The notes under the pieces were generated by a model. The model did no database searches, had not been told where the DNA came from, and saw only the letters and a program-made list of their open reading frames with translations. A DNA stretch of 64,000 nucleotides from Halomonas elongata. GTDB lineage: Bacteria > Pseudomonadota > Gammaproteobacteria > Pseudomonadales > Halomonadaceae. The stretch covers positions 186,001 through 250,000 of the forward strand of contig NZ_JAJQTQ010000001.1 of the NCBI RefSeq assembly GCF_029081005.1. Direction: 5' to 3'. A program made the position numbers and the translations under genes. Shown piece after piece: positions 7,412 through 16,456 of this stretch. Every line of letters starts with the position of its first letter. Position 1 is the stretch's first letter.

Positions 7412-9085
7412 TCATCCCGCGGGGCCGAAGGTCTCGAAGTCGATTCGCTCGGCGTCGACGCCTTCCGCCTCCAAGCCGGCGCTCAGTTCGGCGAGAAACC
7501 CCGCCGGGCCGCAGAGCAGGTAGCGCGCCTCGGGCCCGGCCCCGAGGACGACGAGATCGCCCGCCGTGATCCGCCCCTGGGCCTGATAGTCAACGCCGGC
7601 CTGGTCCTCCGCGCGCGGCGCGCTGTAGTAAATGCGAGAGTGGATGCGACTCGTATTGGCGTCGGACGCGGCCACCAGTTCCTCGACTTCGGTCCGGAAG
7701 GCATGTGTTCCACCATGCTGCGTGCCATGCACGAACCACACGGGGCGGTCGGCGTCCTCGGCTACGAGCTGGTGCAGCATCGCCAGCATCGGCGTGATGC
7801 CCACCCCGGCGCTGACCAGCACCAGCGACTCCCGCGACGGCGGCACGACGAACGCCCCCGCGGGCGGGCGCGCCGAGATACGGTCGCCGACCTCGAGCCG
7901 GTCGTGCAGGAAGCGTGAGGCGAGGCCGTCGTCCTCACGCTTGACGCTGAGCCGGTAGCTCTCGGCGTACGGCGAGCCCGAGAGCGAGTAGCTGCGCCCG
8001 ACCCGCTCCGACCGATCCGGTATCGCCAGCTCGACCGCCAGGTGCTGGCCGGCCTCGAAGGGCGGCAGCCTGCCGCCGTCGGCATCGGCCAGGTGGAAGG
8101 AGGTAATGCGGTCGCTTTCGGCCACCTTGTCGATGACCTCGAGCCGCAGCGGTGCCTCGTCTTGCCGATGCCACCTCAGTGCCAGCGCCGCTGGGCGGTC
8201 CACGACGCGCTCGACCGTCACCTCGATCAGGCGCTGTGCATTGGGGTCGTGACTGGCCTGCGGCGCCCAGTCGATCCTGGCGCGACCGGTGAGCTGCAAC
8301 ATGCCGCCCGTCTCGAAGTCGACGAACAGCAGCCCCACGCGCGGGTCGCGAAGCAGGTTGCCGAGGGTGTTGAAGAAGTTGTTGCCGGCGTAGTCCGGGA
8401 TCTGCAGGGTGCGCTCATCGAGCACGCGAACGAAGCCGAGCTCCCCGCCGCGATGCGATGCATCGTACCCGCGGGCCGGGGGCTCGCCGCCGAAAGCCGC
8501 ATCCGCGTCGGCGCTGACACCGGTTCCGATGAAGAAGGTGTCGGCCGAGGCGATGCGTGCGCGCTGCGACGCCTCGAGGCGGTGCGATACCCGCGCGTCG
8601 ACGGGCGATGGCTCGACCCGCCGCCATTCGCGTTCGCGGATGTATTGCGGGCAGTTGCCGAAGCTCTGGCTCACCTCGACGACGAAGGCATCACCCGCGG
8701 GGCGCATGCTGCCGTTGGCCCGGTTGCGCCGCCGTGTGGCGAGTTCGATCCCGAGCATACCGATCTCGGTGCCGGCGCCAATGGCCTCGGCCAGCGGATC
8801 GTGATCGGCGAGCGTGGCGGCGATGGTCAGCGTGCGCGGATCGGGCGAGGCGATGAAGCCGTCCTTCCCTTCCAGCATCGTCACCCACGGGCGCCCCTGT
8901 GCGTCGCCGGCGGCGACGACCATGAAGGGCAACGCCGCGAAGAATTCCCGGTGCTGCTCGGGCATGCGGTCGCGAATGAAGCTACCGGCCGAGCGGGCGA
9001 TGTGTTCCACGCCGGCGCGCCGCTGGGCGTCGAGCTCTCCCGCATGGAAAGGCGTGTCGTGGCGAGACGTCGTATCGGATGTCAT
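7412..9085 (-). CDS. PNPOx-like / FNR-type fusion flavoprotein oxidoreductase
   Basis: 557 residues in two parts. Residues about 40-300 form a pyridoxamine-5'-phosphate-oxidase-like split barrel (FFAALPFMVVAAGDAQGRPWVT, IPDYAGNNFFNTLGNLLRDPRVGLLF). Residues about 315-557 form a ferredoxin-NADP reductase module with the FAD-binding RSYSLSG, the NAD(P)-binding SAGVGITPMLAML and LCGPAGFL. The C-terminal 2Fe-2S domain found in many relatives is absent. It likely uses NAD(P)H to reduce a flavin-bound substrate; the substrate is unknown. AGGGAG before ATG 9085 supports the start. It is followed upstream by a GST gene on the same strand (42-base gap), and a LysR gene is divergent to both, suggesting a LysR-controlled detoxification pair. 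Confidence 0.85.
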   Translation of the reverse strand: MTSDTTSRHDTPFHAGELDAQRRAGVEHIARSAGSFIRDRMPEQHREFFAALPFMVVAAGDAQGRPWVTMLEGKDGFIASPDPRTLTIAATLADHDPLAEAIGAGTEIGMLGIELATRRRNRANGSMRPAGDAFVVEVSQSFGNCPQYIREREWRRVEPSPVDARVSHRLEASQRARIASADTFFIGTGVSADADAAFGGEPPARGYDASHRGGELGFVRVLDERTLQIPDYAGNNFFNTLGNLLRDPRVGLLFVDFETGGMLQLTGRARIDWAPQASHDPNAQRLIEVTVERVVDRPAALALRWHRQDEAPLRLEVIDKVAESDRITSFHLADADGGRLPPFEAGQHLAVELAIPDRSERVGRSYSLSGSPYAESYRLSVKREDDGLASRFLHDRLEVGDRISARPPAGAFVVPPSRESLVLVSAGVGITPMLAMLHQLVAEDADRPVWFVHGTQHGGTHAFRTEVEELVAASDANTSRIHSRIYYSAPRAEDQAGVDYQAQGRITAGDLVVLGAGPEARYLLCGPAGFLAELSAGLEAEGVDAERIDFETFGPAG

Positions 9086-9127
9086 GCCTGCTCCCTCTCG
9101 AGTGTCGTGGGCTCGGCGCGCCTCGTC

Positions 9128-9769
9128 TCAGGCGAGTGACAGCGAGCGCGCCATGCCGATGAAGCGAGGCAGCGCCTCGATGCGTGAGAGCCAGGCGCGA
9201 ATGTTCGGGTAGGGCGCGAGACTCACGCCGCCCTCGGGGGCGTGGGCGATGTAGCTGTAACCCGCAATGTCGGCCAGCGTCGGCCTGTCGGCCGCCAGCC
9301 AGTCGCGGCCGTCGAGGTGGGTGTCGATCATCGCCAGCAGCTCGTGCGCCTTGGCCTTGGCGGCCTCGTGATCGAGCGGCGCACCGAATACGGTAACCAG
9401 GCGTGCGGCGCAGGGGCCGGCGGCGATCTCGCCGGCGGCAATGGAGAGCCAGCGCTGCACCCGCGCCTTCTCGAGCGGATCGGTGCCGATCCAGGTGGCG
9501 GGCTCGCCGTAGCGCTCGACCAGGTAGGTGATGATGGCGTTGGAGTCCGCCAGGGTGATGCCGTTGTCATCGATCGCCGGCACCTGCCCCAGCGGGCTGA
9601 TCGCCAGATAGCCGGGCTCGCGGTGGGCGCCGTTGGCCATGTCGAGGTCGACGGTCTCGTAAGGCACCCCCAGCAGCGCGAGCATCAGCTCGACGCGATG
9701 GCAATGGCCGGACTTGGGGTTGCGATAGAGCTGCACGGAGGCGTCGTTGAGGGCATTGGCTTGCATCAT
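9128..9769 (-). CDS. Glutathione S-transferase family protein
   Basis: 213 residues with a thioredoxin-like N-terminal domain (QLYRNPKSGHCHRVELML, ISPLGQVPAI, LADSNAIITYL, the usual cis-Pro and glutathione gamma-Glu site) and an all-helical C-terminal domain ending in ADRPTLADIAGYSYI. SGHCHR places a Ser or Cys at the catalytic position. GGAG seven bases before ATG 9769 fits. It is the first gene of a two-gene leftward unit with the flavoprotein and is divergent from the LysR gene at 10002; the 232-base gap is AT-rich and likely holds both promoters. Confidence 0.88.
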   Translation of the reverse strand: MMQANALNDASVQLYRNPKSGHCHRVELMLALLGVPYETVDLDMANGAHREPGYLAISPLGQVPAIDDNGITLADSNAIITYLVERYGEPATWIGTDPLEKARVQRWLSIAAGEIAAGPCAARLVTVFGAPLDHEAAKAKAHELLAMIDTHLDGRDWLAADRPTLADIAGYSYIAHAPEGGVSLAPYPNIRAWLSRIEALPRFIGMARSLSLA

Positions 9770-10001
9770 GGCAGGGCTCCTTCCAGTGACGAGACGGGTC
9801 CCGATGGACCTCGGCGCCGAACCGCGAGCGCCCTGCCTCCGCCATGAAGGGCGGGCGCCCGCGATGCGGCGAGTTCGTGGCGCCCACTTTACGCATCGGC
9901 AATCTATGGAAGAATATACCTACAATGAAAGGTACTATTTTGAATTCTGAAACTATCTAAACCCTGAAACGCTGCGTTTACCCCGACACCATCGAGCGCC
10001 C

Positions 10002-10898
10002 ATGGATCGTCTACAGGCCCTGAAAGTGTTCGTCGCCGTGGCCGAGGCGGAGAGCTTTGCCCGGGGCGCCCGCGCCACCGGGCTCAGCGCGCCCTCGGCC
10101 ACCCGCGCCATCAACACGCTGGAGGCCGCGCTCGGCGCGCGGCTGTTCACCCGTTCGACCCGGCGCGTGCGGCTGACCGACGTCGGCCGGTCGTACCTCG
10201 CGGAAGTGCGGGACATCCTCGTCCAGCTACAGGCGGCCGACGACGCCGCCTCGGGAGCGGCCAACACGCCGGTCGGACAGCTGCGCATCACCTGCCCCCA
10301 GGAGTTCGGGCGCATCTATGTCACGCCGCTGATCACCGACTTCCTGGACCGTCATCCCCAGGTGCGCGCCGAGGTGCTGATGCTCGATCGCATCGTCAAC
10401 CTGGTCGAGGAAGGCTTCGATCTCGCCGTGCGCATCGGCCACCTGCCCTCCTCCGAGCTCACCGCGGTGCGCATCGGGCAGGTCCGGCGTGTGATCTGCG
10501 GCTCACCGGACTATTTCGCCGCCTGGGGGCGCCCGCAGCGGCCGAGCGATCTCGCCTCGCATCGCGTCGTCTCGCTGGCCTCGGCCGCGCCGTCGCGAGA
10601 GTGGCGATTCGGCGCGGATGGCGCCGAGACGGCCAGGGTGAATCCCCAGCTCTCGGTGAGCAGCGTGGCGGCGGCCATCGGCACCGCCAAGCGGGGCTGG
10701 GGGCTGTGCCGGGTGCTGTCCTATCAGGTCGGCCCCGACCTCGCGTCCGGCGAGCTCGAGACGGTGCTGGAGGCTCACGAGCCCGCCCCGCTTCCGATCC
10801 ACCTCGTGCACGTGGAGGGGCGCCGGGCCGCGGCCAAGGTGAGGGCCTTCATCGACTTCGCCGCGCCGCAGCTGCGTCGAATCGAGATACTCCGGTAA
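10002..10898 (+). CDS. LysR-type regulator, divergent from the GST/flavoprotein unit
   Basis: 298 residues. The N-terminal winged helix-turn-helix (MDRLQALKVFVAVAEAESFA, LSAPSATRAINTLEAALGARLF) is followed by a periplasmic-binding-like effector domain (GQLRITCPQEFGRIYVTPLI onward) with a substrate-binding-type core. It is of the subgroup whose DNA-binding domain begins MDRLxALxVFVxVAExxSF, often controlling adjacent oxidoreductases. The divergent orientation points to the GST and flavoprotein genes as targets; the inducer is unknown. Confidence 0.9.
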   Translation: MDRLQALKVFVAVAEAESFARGARATGLSAPSATRAINTLEAALGARLFTRSTRRVRLTDVGRSYLAEVRDILVQLQAADDAASGAANTPVGQLRITCPQEFGRIYVTPLITDFLDRHPQVRAEVLMLDRIVNLVEEGFDLAVRIGHLPSSELTAVRIGQVRRVICGSPDYFAAWGRPQRPSDLASHRVVSLASAAPSREWRFGADGAETARVNPQLSVSSVAAAIGTAKRGWGLCRVLSYQVGPDLASGELETVLEAHEPAPLPIHLVHVEGRRAAAKVRAFIDFAAPQLRRIEILR

Positions 10899-11238
10899 TG
10901 CCGTGAGTGACGTTTTCTGCACCTGTTGGCGGCCGCCGACATCGGCAACGCCGAGGGCACGACGGCCGATCTCGCTGCCGATGATCTCGGACTCGGCGGA
11001 CGCCCCATCAGCGCCATCGCGATCTTCTTCACGGACACGACCACCGCCGCGCTGCGTTTCACCCAGCGACACGGGGGCCTAACATCAGTATCTCACCCCC
11101 ATGCACGAAACCGGCCCCACCTCCTTCGACGATCTGAAGCGAACGATAGCGTCCTTGCCCACACATCCTTGACACCTTGGCGCCAACGCCCCTGCCCGCC
11201 ATGATGGTGGCATTGATCGGCTGCGGGAGACTCTCGGG
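10899..11238. other. Intergenic region, 340 bases; no supported gene
   Basis: No frame shows a convincing family. A 23-codon open frame begins at ATG 11101 (MHETGPTSFDDLKRTIASLP...) and looks like the N-terminus of a lost gene, but it is too short to assign. The sequence stays GC-rich, so it may be coding DNA in decay rather than a regulatory region. Confidence 0.4.
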
Positions 11239-11886
11239 ATGAGTCATGCACCACTTGCACCGGCGCCGCTGACGAAGCTCGGCGGCCGCTCCGTGCTCTT
11301 CGTGATGGCGGCGGACGCCGAATACGGCCCGCACCTCAGGAAGCGATTTACTCCCTTCATGACCGGCGTGGGGCCGGTGGAAGCAGCGGTGGAACTCACC
11401 GCGGCGCTGGCCGAACTGGAAACGCTTGGGCGGCTGCCGGACCTAGTGGTGTCATTAGGTTCGGCGGGCAGCCGGGCGCTGGAGCAGACCGAGGTCTATC
11501 AGGCGACGTCAGTGGCTTATCGCGACATGGACGCCTCGCCGCTGGGCTTCGAGAAGGGCGTCACGCCCTTCCTCGACCTGCCGGCCATCCTGCCCCTACC
11601 GCTGCGCATTCCCGGGATTCGTGAGGCGACACTCTCGACCGGCGCCGATATCGTCTCGGGCGCGGCGTATGACGCCATCGCCGCCGACATGGTGGACATG
11701 GAGAGTTACGCTTGCCTGCGTGCCTGCACGCGCTTTGCCGTCCCACTGGTGGTGCTGCGCGGCATCTCGGACGGCAAGGCGGAGCTGCACCACGTCGACG
11801 ACTGGACGGAATATCTGCACATCATCGACGAGACGCTGGCCGCCGCGGTGGAGAGGTTGGGAGAAGCACTCAAGGAGGGCTGCTGA
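11239..11886 (+). CDS. 5'-methylthioadenosine/S-adenosylhomocysteine nucleosidase-like protein
   Basis: 215 residues of the purine/uridine phosphorylase superfamily. MTGVGPVEAAVELTAAL matches the nucleoside-binding loop, VVSLGSAGSRA the phosphate or glycine loop, DMVDMESYA carries the ribose-binding Met-Glu, and VLRGISDGK carries the catalytic Asp (RxxSD). Such enzymes hydrolyse MTA, SAH or related nucleosides in the methionine and polyamine salvage routes. The protein is somewhat short and divergent from E. coli MtnN, so the exact substrate is uncertain. A broken second copy lies at 6541-6776. Confidence 0.82.
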   Translation: MSHAPLAPAPLTKLGGRSVLFVMAADAEYGPHLRKRFTPFMTGVGPVEAAVELTAALAELETLGRLPDLVVSLGSAGSRALEQTEVYQATSVAYRDMDASPLGFEKGVTPFLDLPAILPLPLRIPGIREATLSTGADIVSGAAYDAIAADMVDMESYACLRACTRFAVPLVVLRGISDGKAELHHVDDWTEYLHIIDETLAAAVERLGEALKEGC

Positions 11887-11926
11887 CGCGCCACCTTCCC
11901 ACGCGCGGGCGCGGTATCTCGATGCA

Positions 11927-13240
11927 TCAGCGCCGCGGCAACACCTCAGACAAAGCCTCCAAGCAGGCGTCGACTTCCTCCACGCTGTTGTAGTGCGCCA
12001 GGGAGATGCGGGTAACCGCCTTCAGCCCCAGCGGGCGCAGAATGTTGCCCGAGAAGACGTCGTCACTTCGCGCGTGGACGCGTATGCCGCGCGCCCCAAG
12101 CTCGGCGACGACATGCTTGGCATCGAGGTCGTCGACGGCAAACGATACCACCCCTTCGCGGTAGGGAGAGTCACCCGGACCGATGAGATGCACGCCAGGA
12201 TAGTCGCCCAGTCCCGGCAGGCCGGTTCCGCCTTCCAACAATCGATGCACCAGGGCGCGTTCATGAGCGCGCATCGCCTGGCCAGCGGCAACCAGGCGGT
12301 CTCTGCGCGTAGGCGCCTCGGTGAAGCTGCTGCCAAGCCAGACGAGGTAGTCGACCATCTCGCTGACGCCGGCCAAGGCCGAAGGGTCGCGGCTACCCAG
12401 CTCCCAGGCATCCGCGGGCTTGCCGGATAACCGCTCGTGATCGATCACGCTCAGGCGATCGGACAGCCAGGCATAGCCGTTGTTGAAACGGCAATACGCC
12501 TTGTAGGGCGAGATGACGTAAGCATCGACATCGTAGTCATCGACGCTCAGGAAGCCATGCGGCGCATGCTGGATGCCGTCGACAACGATCATGCACTCGG
12601 GCGCAACGGCACGGATGGTCCGCGCGATGTCGGCAACGTCCATGCTCATGCCCGTGACCGGGCTGGTATGCAGTATGGTCGCGATGCGGGTATCCGGACG
12701 CACGCAGTCCGCATAGTGCGATGCTGTCACCCGCCCGGTGTCCGGGTCGAAGGGAACCTCGATCCAGTCGCGGCCGGTACGGCGCGCCCAGTGGGCAGTC
12801 GCATCATAGGTGGCGGGATGCTCCAACGAGCTGGCCACGATGCTGCCACCCGTCTCGACGGCAAGTGCCGCCGCACGGATGACGCGGAACAAGCATTCGG
12901 TGCCCGTTTCACCGCCCAGAATGACACCACTGCTGGCGCCCATGAAGCTGGCCAGGTCGCTGCGCCCATCCGCCACGATCTTCGACACCGCCTTGGAGGC
13001 GAGATTGTCGCGATGTTCGTTATCGGGAATGCCGGCCACCTCGGCGCTGCGCTCGACGACCGACTTGAGCGTCAACGATCCGCCGGCGTTCTCGAAGAAA
13101 ACCCGCTTGCCCGTAAAGGGGCAAGCTTCGACGTGCATGAAAGCATTTCGCACCTGATTCAGCAGCGCGTCAGGGAGAAGAATCCCTTCCGCAGGGATGT
13201 TCTTGGGAATGGACATGATGGGGGCCGAAGTCGTTGTCAT
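11927..13240 (-). CDS. Class V (NifS-like) PLP-dependent aminotransferase
   Basis: About 437 residues from ATG 13240; the open frame extends further upstream, but GGAG nine bases before 13240 and the MTTTSAPIMSIPKN start fit better. The fold type I PLP features are GGETGTECLFRV (cofactor phosphate loop), SLEHPAT, IVVDGIQHAPHG with the Asp and His that hold the PLP ring, and VISPYKAYCRF with the Schiff-base Lys. It resembles cysteine desulfurase/isopenicillin-epimerase relatives. It is the last gene of the tctCBA unit (68-base gap after tctA), so it may process the carboxylate or amino acid taken up by that transporter; the substrate is unknown. Confidence 0.82.
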   Translation of the reverse strand: MTTTSAPIMSIPKNIPAEGILLPDALLNQVRNAFMHVEACPFTGKRVFFENAGGSLTLKSVVERSAEVAGIPDNEHRDNLASKAVSKIVADGRSDLASFMGASSGVILGGETGTECLFRVIRAAALAVETGGSIVASSLEHPATYDATAHWARRTGRDWIEVPFDPDTGRVTASHYADCVRPDTRIATILHTSPVTGMSMDVADIARTIRAVAPECMIVVDGIQHAPHGFLSVDDYDVDAYVISPYKAYCRFNNGYAWLSDRLSVIDHERLSGKPADAWELGSRDPSALAGVSEMVDYLVWLGSSFTEAPTRRDRLVAAGQAMRAHERALVHRLLEGGTGLPGLGDYPGVHLIGPGDSPYREGVVSFAVDDLDAKHVVAELGARGIRVHARSDDVFSGNILRPLGLKAVTRISLAHYNSVEEVDACLEALSEVLPRR

Positions 13241-13308
13241 GGATAATATCTCCGTCGACCGGGCAGACGAATGCCCGGGTCGTATTGCAAGCACGATGGG
13301 GAAAACGG

Positions 13309-14802
13309 TCAGTGAGCGGCGCTGCGCCGGCGGCGCCACTGGTTCCAGAGCGGATATGCCAATGCCAGCACCACCAGCAAGCACAGCGTCATCGACAGGG
13401 GGCGGGTAAAGAACGTGCTCAGGTCCCAGTGGGAGATCTGCATCGAGCGACGGAAGTTGACCTCGAGGATGGGGCCCAGGATCAAGGCAATCACCAAGGG
13501 CGCGCCAGGGTAACGCCAGCGCTCCATGAAAAAGCCCACCACGCCGAAGGCCACCGCCAGCCAGACGTCGAAGACCTCGTTACGCAACGCATAGGTGCCG
13601 ATCACGCTGAATACCAGGATCATCGGCCCCAGCACTGCCCCCGGTACCTTGGTCACCACCACCAGGTAGCGACACAACCACAGCCCCAGCACCGCGAACA
13701 GCACATTGGCGAACAGCAGCGAGAGGATCAGGGTGTAGGTGGTCTCGGCGTGGTCGGTAAATAGGCTCGGCCCAGGGATCATGCCGTGGATGGTCAAGCC
13801 GCCGACGAACACCGCCGTGACCGCATTGCCGGGAATACCCAGCGTCAGGGTAGGGATCAGGGTACCGCCGGTTACGGCGTTGTTGGCCGACTCCGAGGCC
13901 GCTACCCCTTCCAGCTCTCCCTTGCCGAAGCGCTCGGGTGTCGGGGAATGACGACGTGCCTCGTTGTAAGAAATGAAGGAGGCGATGCTGGTCCCCGCAC
14001 CGGGCAGGATGCCTACCACTGACCCGATCACGGAAGAGCGCAGCAGGGTGCGCAGGCTGCGCCGAATGTCGAGCCACAGCGGCAGGCGGCGCCCCTTGAG
14101 TTGCTGCCCCTTGCCGGCCAGCACGCCACCACCTTCGGGAACGCAGAGGTTGAAGGCCTGGGAAACCGAAAACAGCCCGATCAGCACCGGCAGCAGCGGC
14201 ACGCCCTCGAACAACTCGCTGTAACCGAAGGTGAAGCGTTGCACGCCGGTGAAGGCGTCCAATCCCACACAGGCCAGCACCAGCCCCACCGCCGCCGAAA
14301 GCACGCCCTTGAGGGGACGGTCCGATGCCACCCCGACGATGGTCACCAGCCCGAAGATCGCCAGTACAGTGTACTCTTGGGGGCCGAAGGCCAGCGCCAC
14401 CGTCGACAACGGCGGCGCGATGGCGATCAGCACGACCACGCTGAACAGTCCGCCGAATAGCGAGGCGAGGGTCGCCATGCCCAGCGCCTCCCCGCCCCGC
14501 CCAGCCGTAGCCAGAGGATAGCCGTCGAGCGCGGTGGCGATGGAGGCGTCCGTGCCCGGGGTGCGCAGCAGGATCGCCGTCACCGACCCGCCATAGACCG
14601 AGCTGACGTAGACGGCGCCGAGCAGGATAAGGGCCAGCTCCGGCGGCATATTGAAGGTGATGGGGATACACAACGCCACGCCCATCGTCGAAGAGAGTCC
14701 CGGCAGTGAGCCGATCGTCATGCCGGCTAGGGTACCGAGAAGCAGCGTAAGCAGGGCCATCGGCGTCAGCACGTTGCCGAGGGCAGGAAGCAATACATCC
14801 AT
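13309..14802 (-). CDS. tctA: Tripartite tricarboxylate transporter large permease subunit
   Basis: 497 residues, about 12 membrane segments. TctA features include GTLAGMTIGSLPGLSSTMGVALCIP split over residues 22-46, PGTDASIATALDGYPLA and the mirrored LPGAGTSIASFISYNEARR near 270, two copies of the P-G-x-G/D substrate loop. With TctB and TctC it forms a binding-protein-dependent, ion-driven inner-membrane importer for (di/tri)carboxylates. GAGG precedes ATG 14802; the tctB stop is 33 bases upstream. Confidence 0.93.
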   Translation of the reverse strand: MDVLLPALGNVLTPMALLTLLLGTLAGMTIGSLPGLSSTMGVALCIPITFNMPPELALILLGAVYVSSVYGGSVTAILLRTPGTDASIATALDGYPLATAGRGGEALGMATLASLFGGLFSVVVLIAIAPPLSTVALAFGPQEYTVLAIFGLVTIVGVASDRPLKGVLSAAVGLVLACVGLDAFTGVQRFTFGYSELFEGVPLLPVLIGLFSVSQAFNLCVPEGGGVLAGKGQQLKGRRLPLWLDIRRSLRTLLRSSVIGSVVGILPGAGTSIASFISYNEARRHSPTPERFGKGELEGVAASESANNAVTGGTLIPTLTLGIPGNAVTAVFVGGLTIHGMIPGPSLFTDHAETTYTLILSLLFANVLFAVLGLWLCRYLVVVTKVPGAVLGPMILVFSVIGTYALRNEVFDVWLAVAFGVVGFFMERWRYPGAPLVIALILGPILEVNFRRSMQISHWDLSTFFTRPLSMTLCLLVVLALAYPLWNQWRRRRSAAH

Positions 14803-14835
14803 AGGGAGCCTCTTGAGTGAGGTCGCAGACCGCCG

Positions 14836-15270
14836 TTAGCCCGCCAGCCAGCCGGCGGGCAGTGGCACGGACAGTAGATACACGAAGACCACGTAGATCA
14901 CGGCCGAGAACGCCAGGGCAATCACCAGGGCCGCCGGCCATCGCAAGTGGCCCAGCCAGCGCAGGCTGGCCAGCAGGAACAGCGGCAGTGCGACGAAGGT
15001 ACCGGCGGTCACCATCAATCCCAGCAGCCCCAGCACGCACAGGCACCAGACGAGGAATCGCGGCCAGGGCAACGCGGGTGGCGACTCATCGGGGATGCGA
15101 CCACGCATGGTGCAGAGGAGGATCCCTGCGCAGGCGAGTAACCCCAGTGTGCCGGCGATCACGGGGAAGACCCCCGCGTCGCCTCGCATGGCCAGACCAG
15201 TGATCACCGCAGCCGCACAGAGCGCTCCCACCAGCACGGCCACGCAACGGTCGATAGTGTCGAGGGTCAT
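14836..15270 (-). CDS. tctB: Tripartite tricarboxylate transporter small permease subunit (DUF1468)
   Basis: 144 residues with four predicted membrane segments (for example VAVLVGALCAAAVITGLAM, VFPVIAGTLGLLACAGILL, FLVWCLCVLGLLGLMVTAG, WPAALVIALAFSAVIYVVF), the usual shape of TctB/DUF1468. It sits between tctC and tctA, with gaps of 24 and 33 bases. GGAGAGG precedes ATG 15270. Sequence conservation in this family is low, so the call rests on topology, size and position. Confidence 0.88.
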   Translation of the reverse strand: MTLDTIDRCVAVLVGALCAAAVITGLAMRGDAGVFPVIAGTLGLLACAGILLCTMRGRIPDESPPALPWPRFLVWCLCVLGLLGLMVTAGTFVALPLFLLASLRWLGHLRWPAALVIALAFSAVIYVVFVYLLSVPLPAGWLAG

Positions 15271-15294
15271 GGAATTACCTCTCCGCGCTTCCGA

Positions 15295-16284
15295 TCACTG
15301 TTCGATCCAGGGATCTTTTTCCCAGAGCGCCTTCAGCCGATCGTGGCTGTCATGGATGAACTCGACGTATTCCTCCCCGTAGATGGGATTGACCGGCATG
15401 TTGAGCTGCGCCATCTCGGCCCGGAATTCGGGGTTGTCGACCACATCGCGGGTAACGTCTAGAAGGGTGTCGTAGACCTCCTGGGGCACGCCAGCTGGCA
15501 CAGCGAAACCGCGCGACGCCGCGGCTTGGACGTCATAGCCCTGCTCCATTCCGGTGGGGACGTCGGCGATGGCCTCGACCCGCTCGTCGGCCCACACTGC
15601 CAGCCCGCGCACCTTGCCTTCCTGGATCTGGGCCGCCGCTTCCGACATGTTGCCCTCGAAGGCGGTAATGTGGCCGCCGAGCAGCGAGGCGGTCGCCTCG
15701 GCGTTGCCGTTGTAGGACACGAAACTCAGGTCGGTGCCCGCTTCCTCGGCGAAGTTGAGTGCGGCGAGATGATCGTCCCCCCCGACGCCCTCGTGGGAAA
15801 TAATCACCGATTCCGGATCGTCCTTCACCGCTGCGACCAAGTCATCCAGGGATTGGTAGGGACTGTCGGCAGCGACCGCCAGCACGCCCGGATCGGTTAT
15901 CACATTGGCCAGCGGCCGAATCTCGTCCAGGGAGTAGCCGACGGTATCCTCGCGAGTGAAGGGGTATACCTCCACCACCGGTGAGTTGATCAGGCCGATG
16001 GTGTAACCGTCCGGGTCGGCGTTGGCGAGGTGTACCCAGCCCAGTTCACCGCCAGCACCAGGCCGGTTGACCACCACTATCCGCTCGCCAAGCTCTTCTT
16101 CCGCATACTTGGCGAAGATGCGCGCCATGGTGTCGGTGCTGCCTCCAGCGCCAAATGCGACGATCATCTGGATCGGCTTGCTCGGGTAGTCCTCTGCCAA
16201 AGTTGCCGTGCTCAGGCCGCTCGTCAGCAGCGTCGCCATCGCGCCCAGCATCACCTTCCGTACAGAAATGGATTGAGCCTTCAT
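15295..16284 (-). CDS. tctC: Tripartite tricarboxylate transporter periplasmic binding protein
   Basis: About 329 residues from ATG 16284. AAGGAG eight bases upstream decides this start over longer open frames. A signal peptide (MKAQSISVRKVMLGAMATLL... cleaved near ATLA-ED) is followed by the Bug/TctC motif YPSKPIQMIVAFGAGGSTDTMAR and VVNRPGAGGELGW. It delivers a carboxylate to TctAB. It is the first gene of a leftward unit tctC-tctB-tctA-aminotransferase and is divergent from a LysR gene at 16457. Confidence 0.93.
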   Translation of the reverse strand: MKAQSISVRKVMLGAMATLLTSGLSTATLAEDYPSKPIQMIVAFGAGGSTDTMARIFAKYAEEELGERIVVVNRPGAGGELGWVHLANADPDGYTIGLINSPVVEVYPFTREDTVGYSLDEIRPLANVITDPGVLAVAADSPYQSLDDLVAAVKDDPESVIISHEGVGGDDHLAALNFAEEAGTDLSFVSYNGNAEATASLLGGHITAFEGNMSEAAAQIQEGKVRGLAVWADERVEAIADVPTGMEQGYDVQAAASRGFAVPAGVPQEVYDTLLDVTRDVVDNPEFRAEMAQLNMPVNPIYGEEYVEFIHDSHDRLKALWEKDPWIEQ

Positions 16285-16456
16285 GACCTTAACTCCTTGT
16301 TGCTGTTGTATTGAGTCACTAGGGCAGGCCGCTTGGAGGAATCCCCTAGCCTGGCTCTGCAAGCACTCATCGACTACATAAACCTATTTCACTCTTTCAA
16401 AAAAGCGAATATATTTCATATTAAATCATTCGTTAAACTCACCTATTGGCGATGCC

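Noticed and set aside
8042..9139. 365-codon open frame on the plus strand opposite the flavoprotein gene
   Set aside because: Antisense shadow in GC-rich DNA; the minus-strand frame has clear PNPOx and FNR motifs.
10907..11238. Possible decayed gene between LysR and the nucleosidase
   Set aside because: GC-rich open frames exist on both strands, but none shows a motif that I can name.
13580..15046. 488-codon open frame overlapping tctA and tctB in another frame
   Set aside because: Low-complexity Arg/Gly/Ala-rich shadow of tctA; no family motifs.
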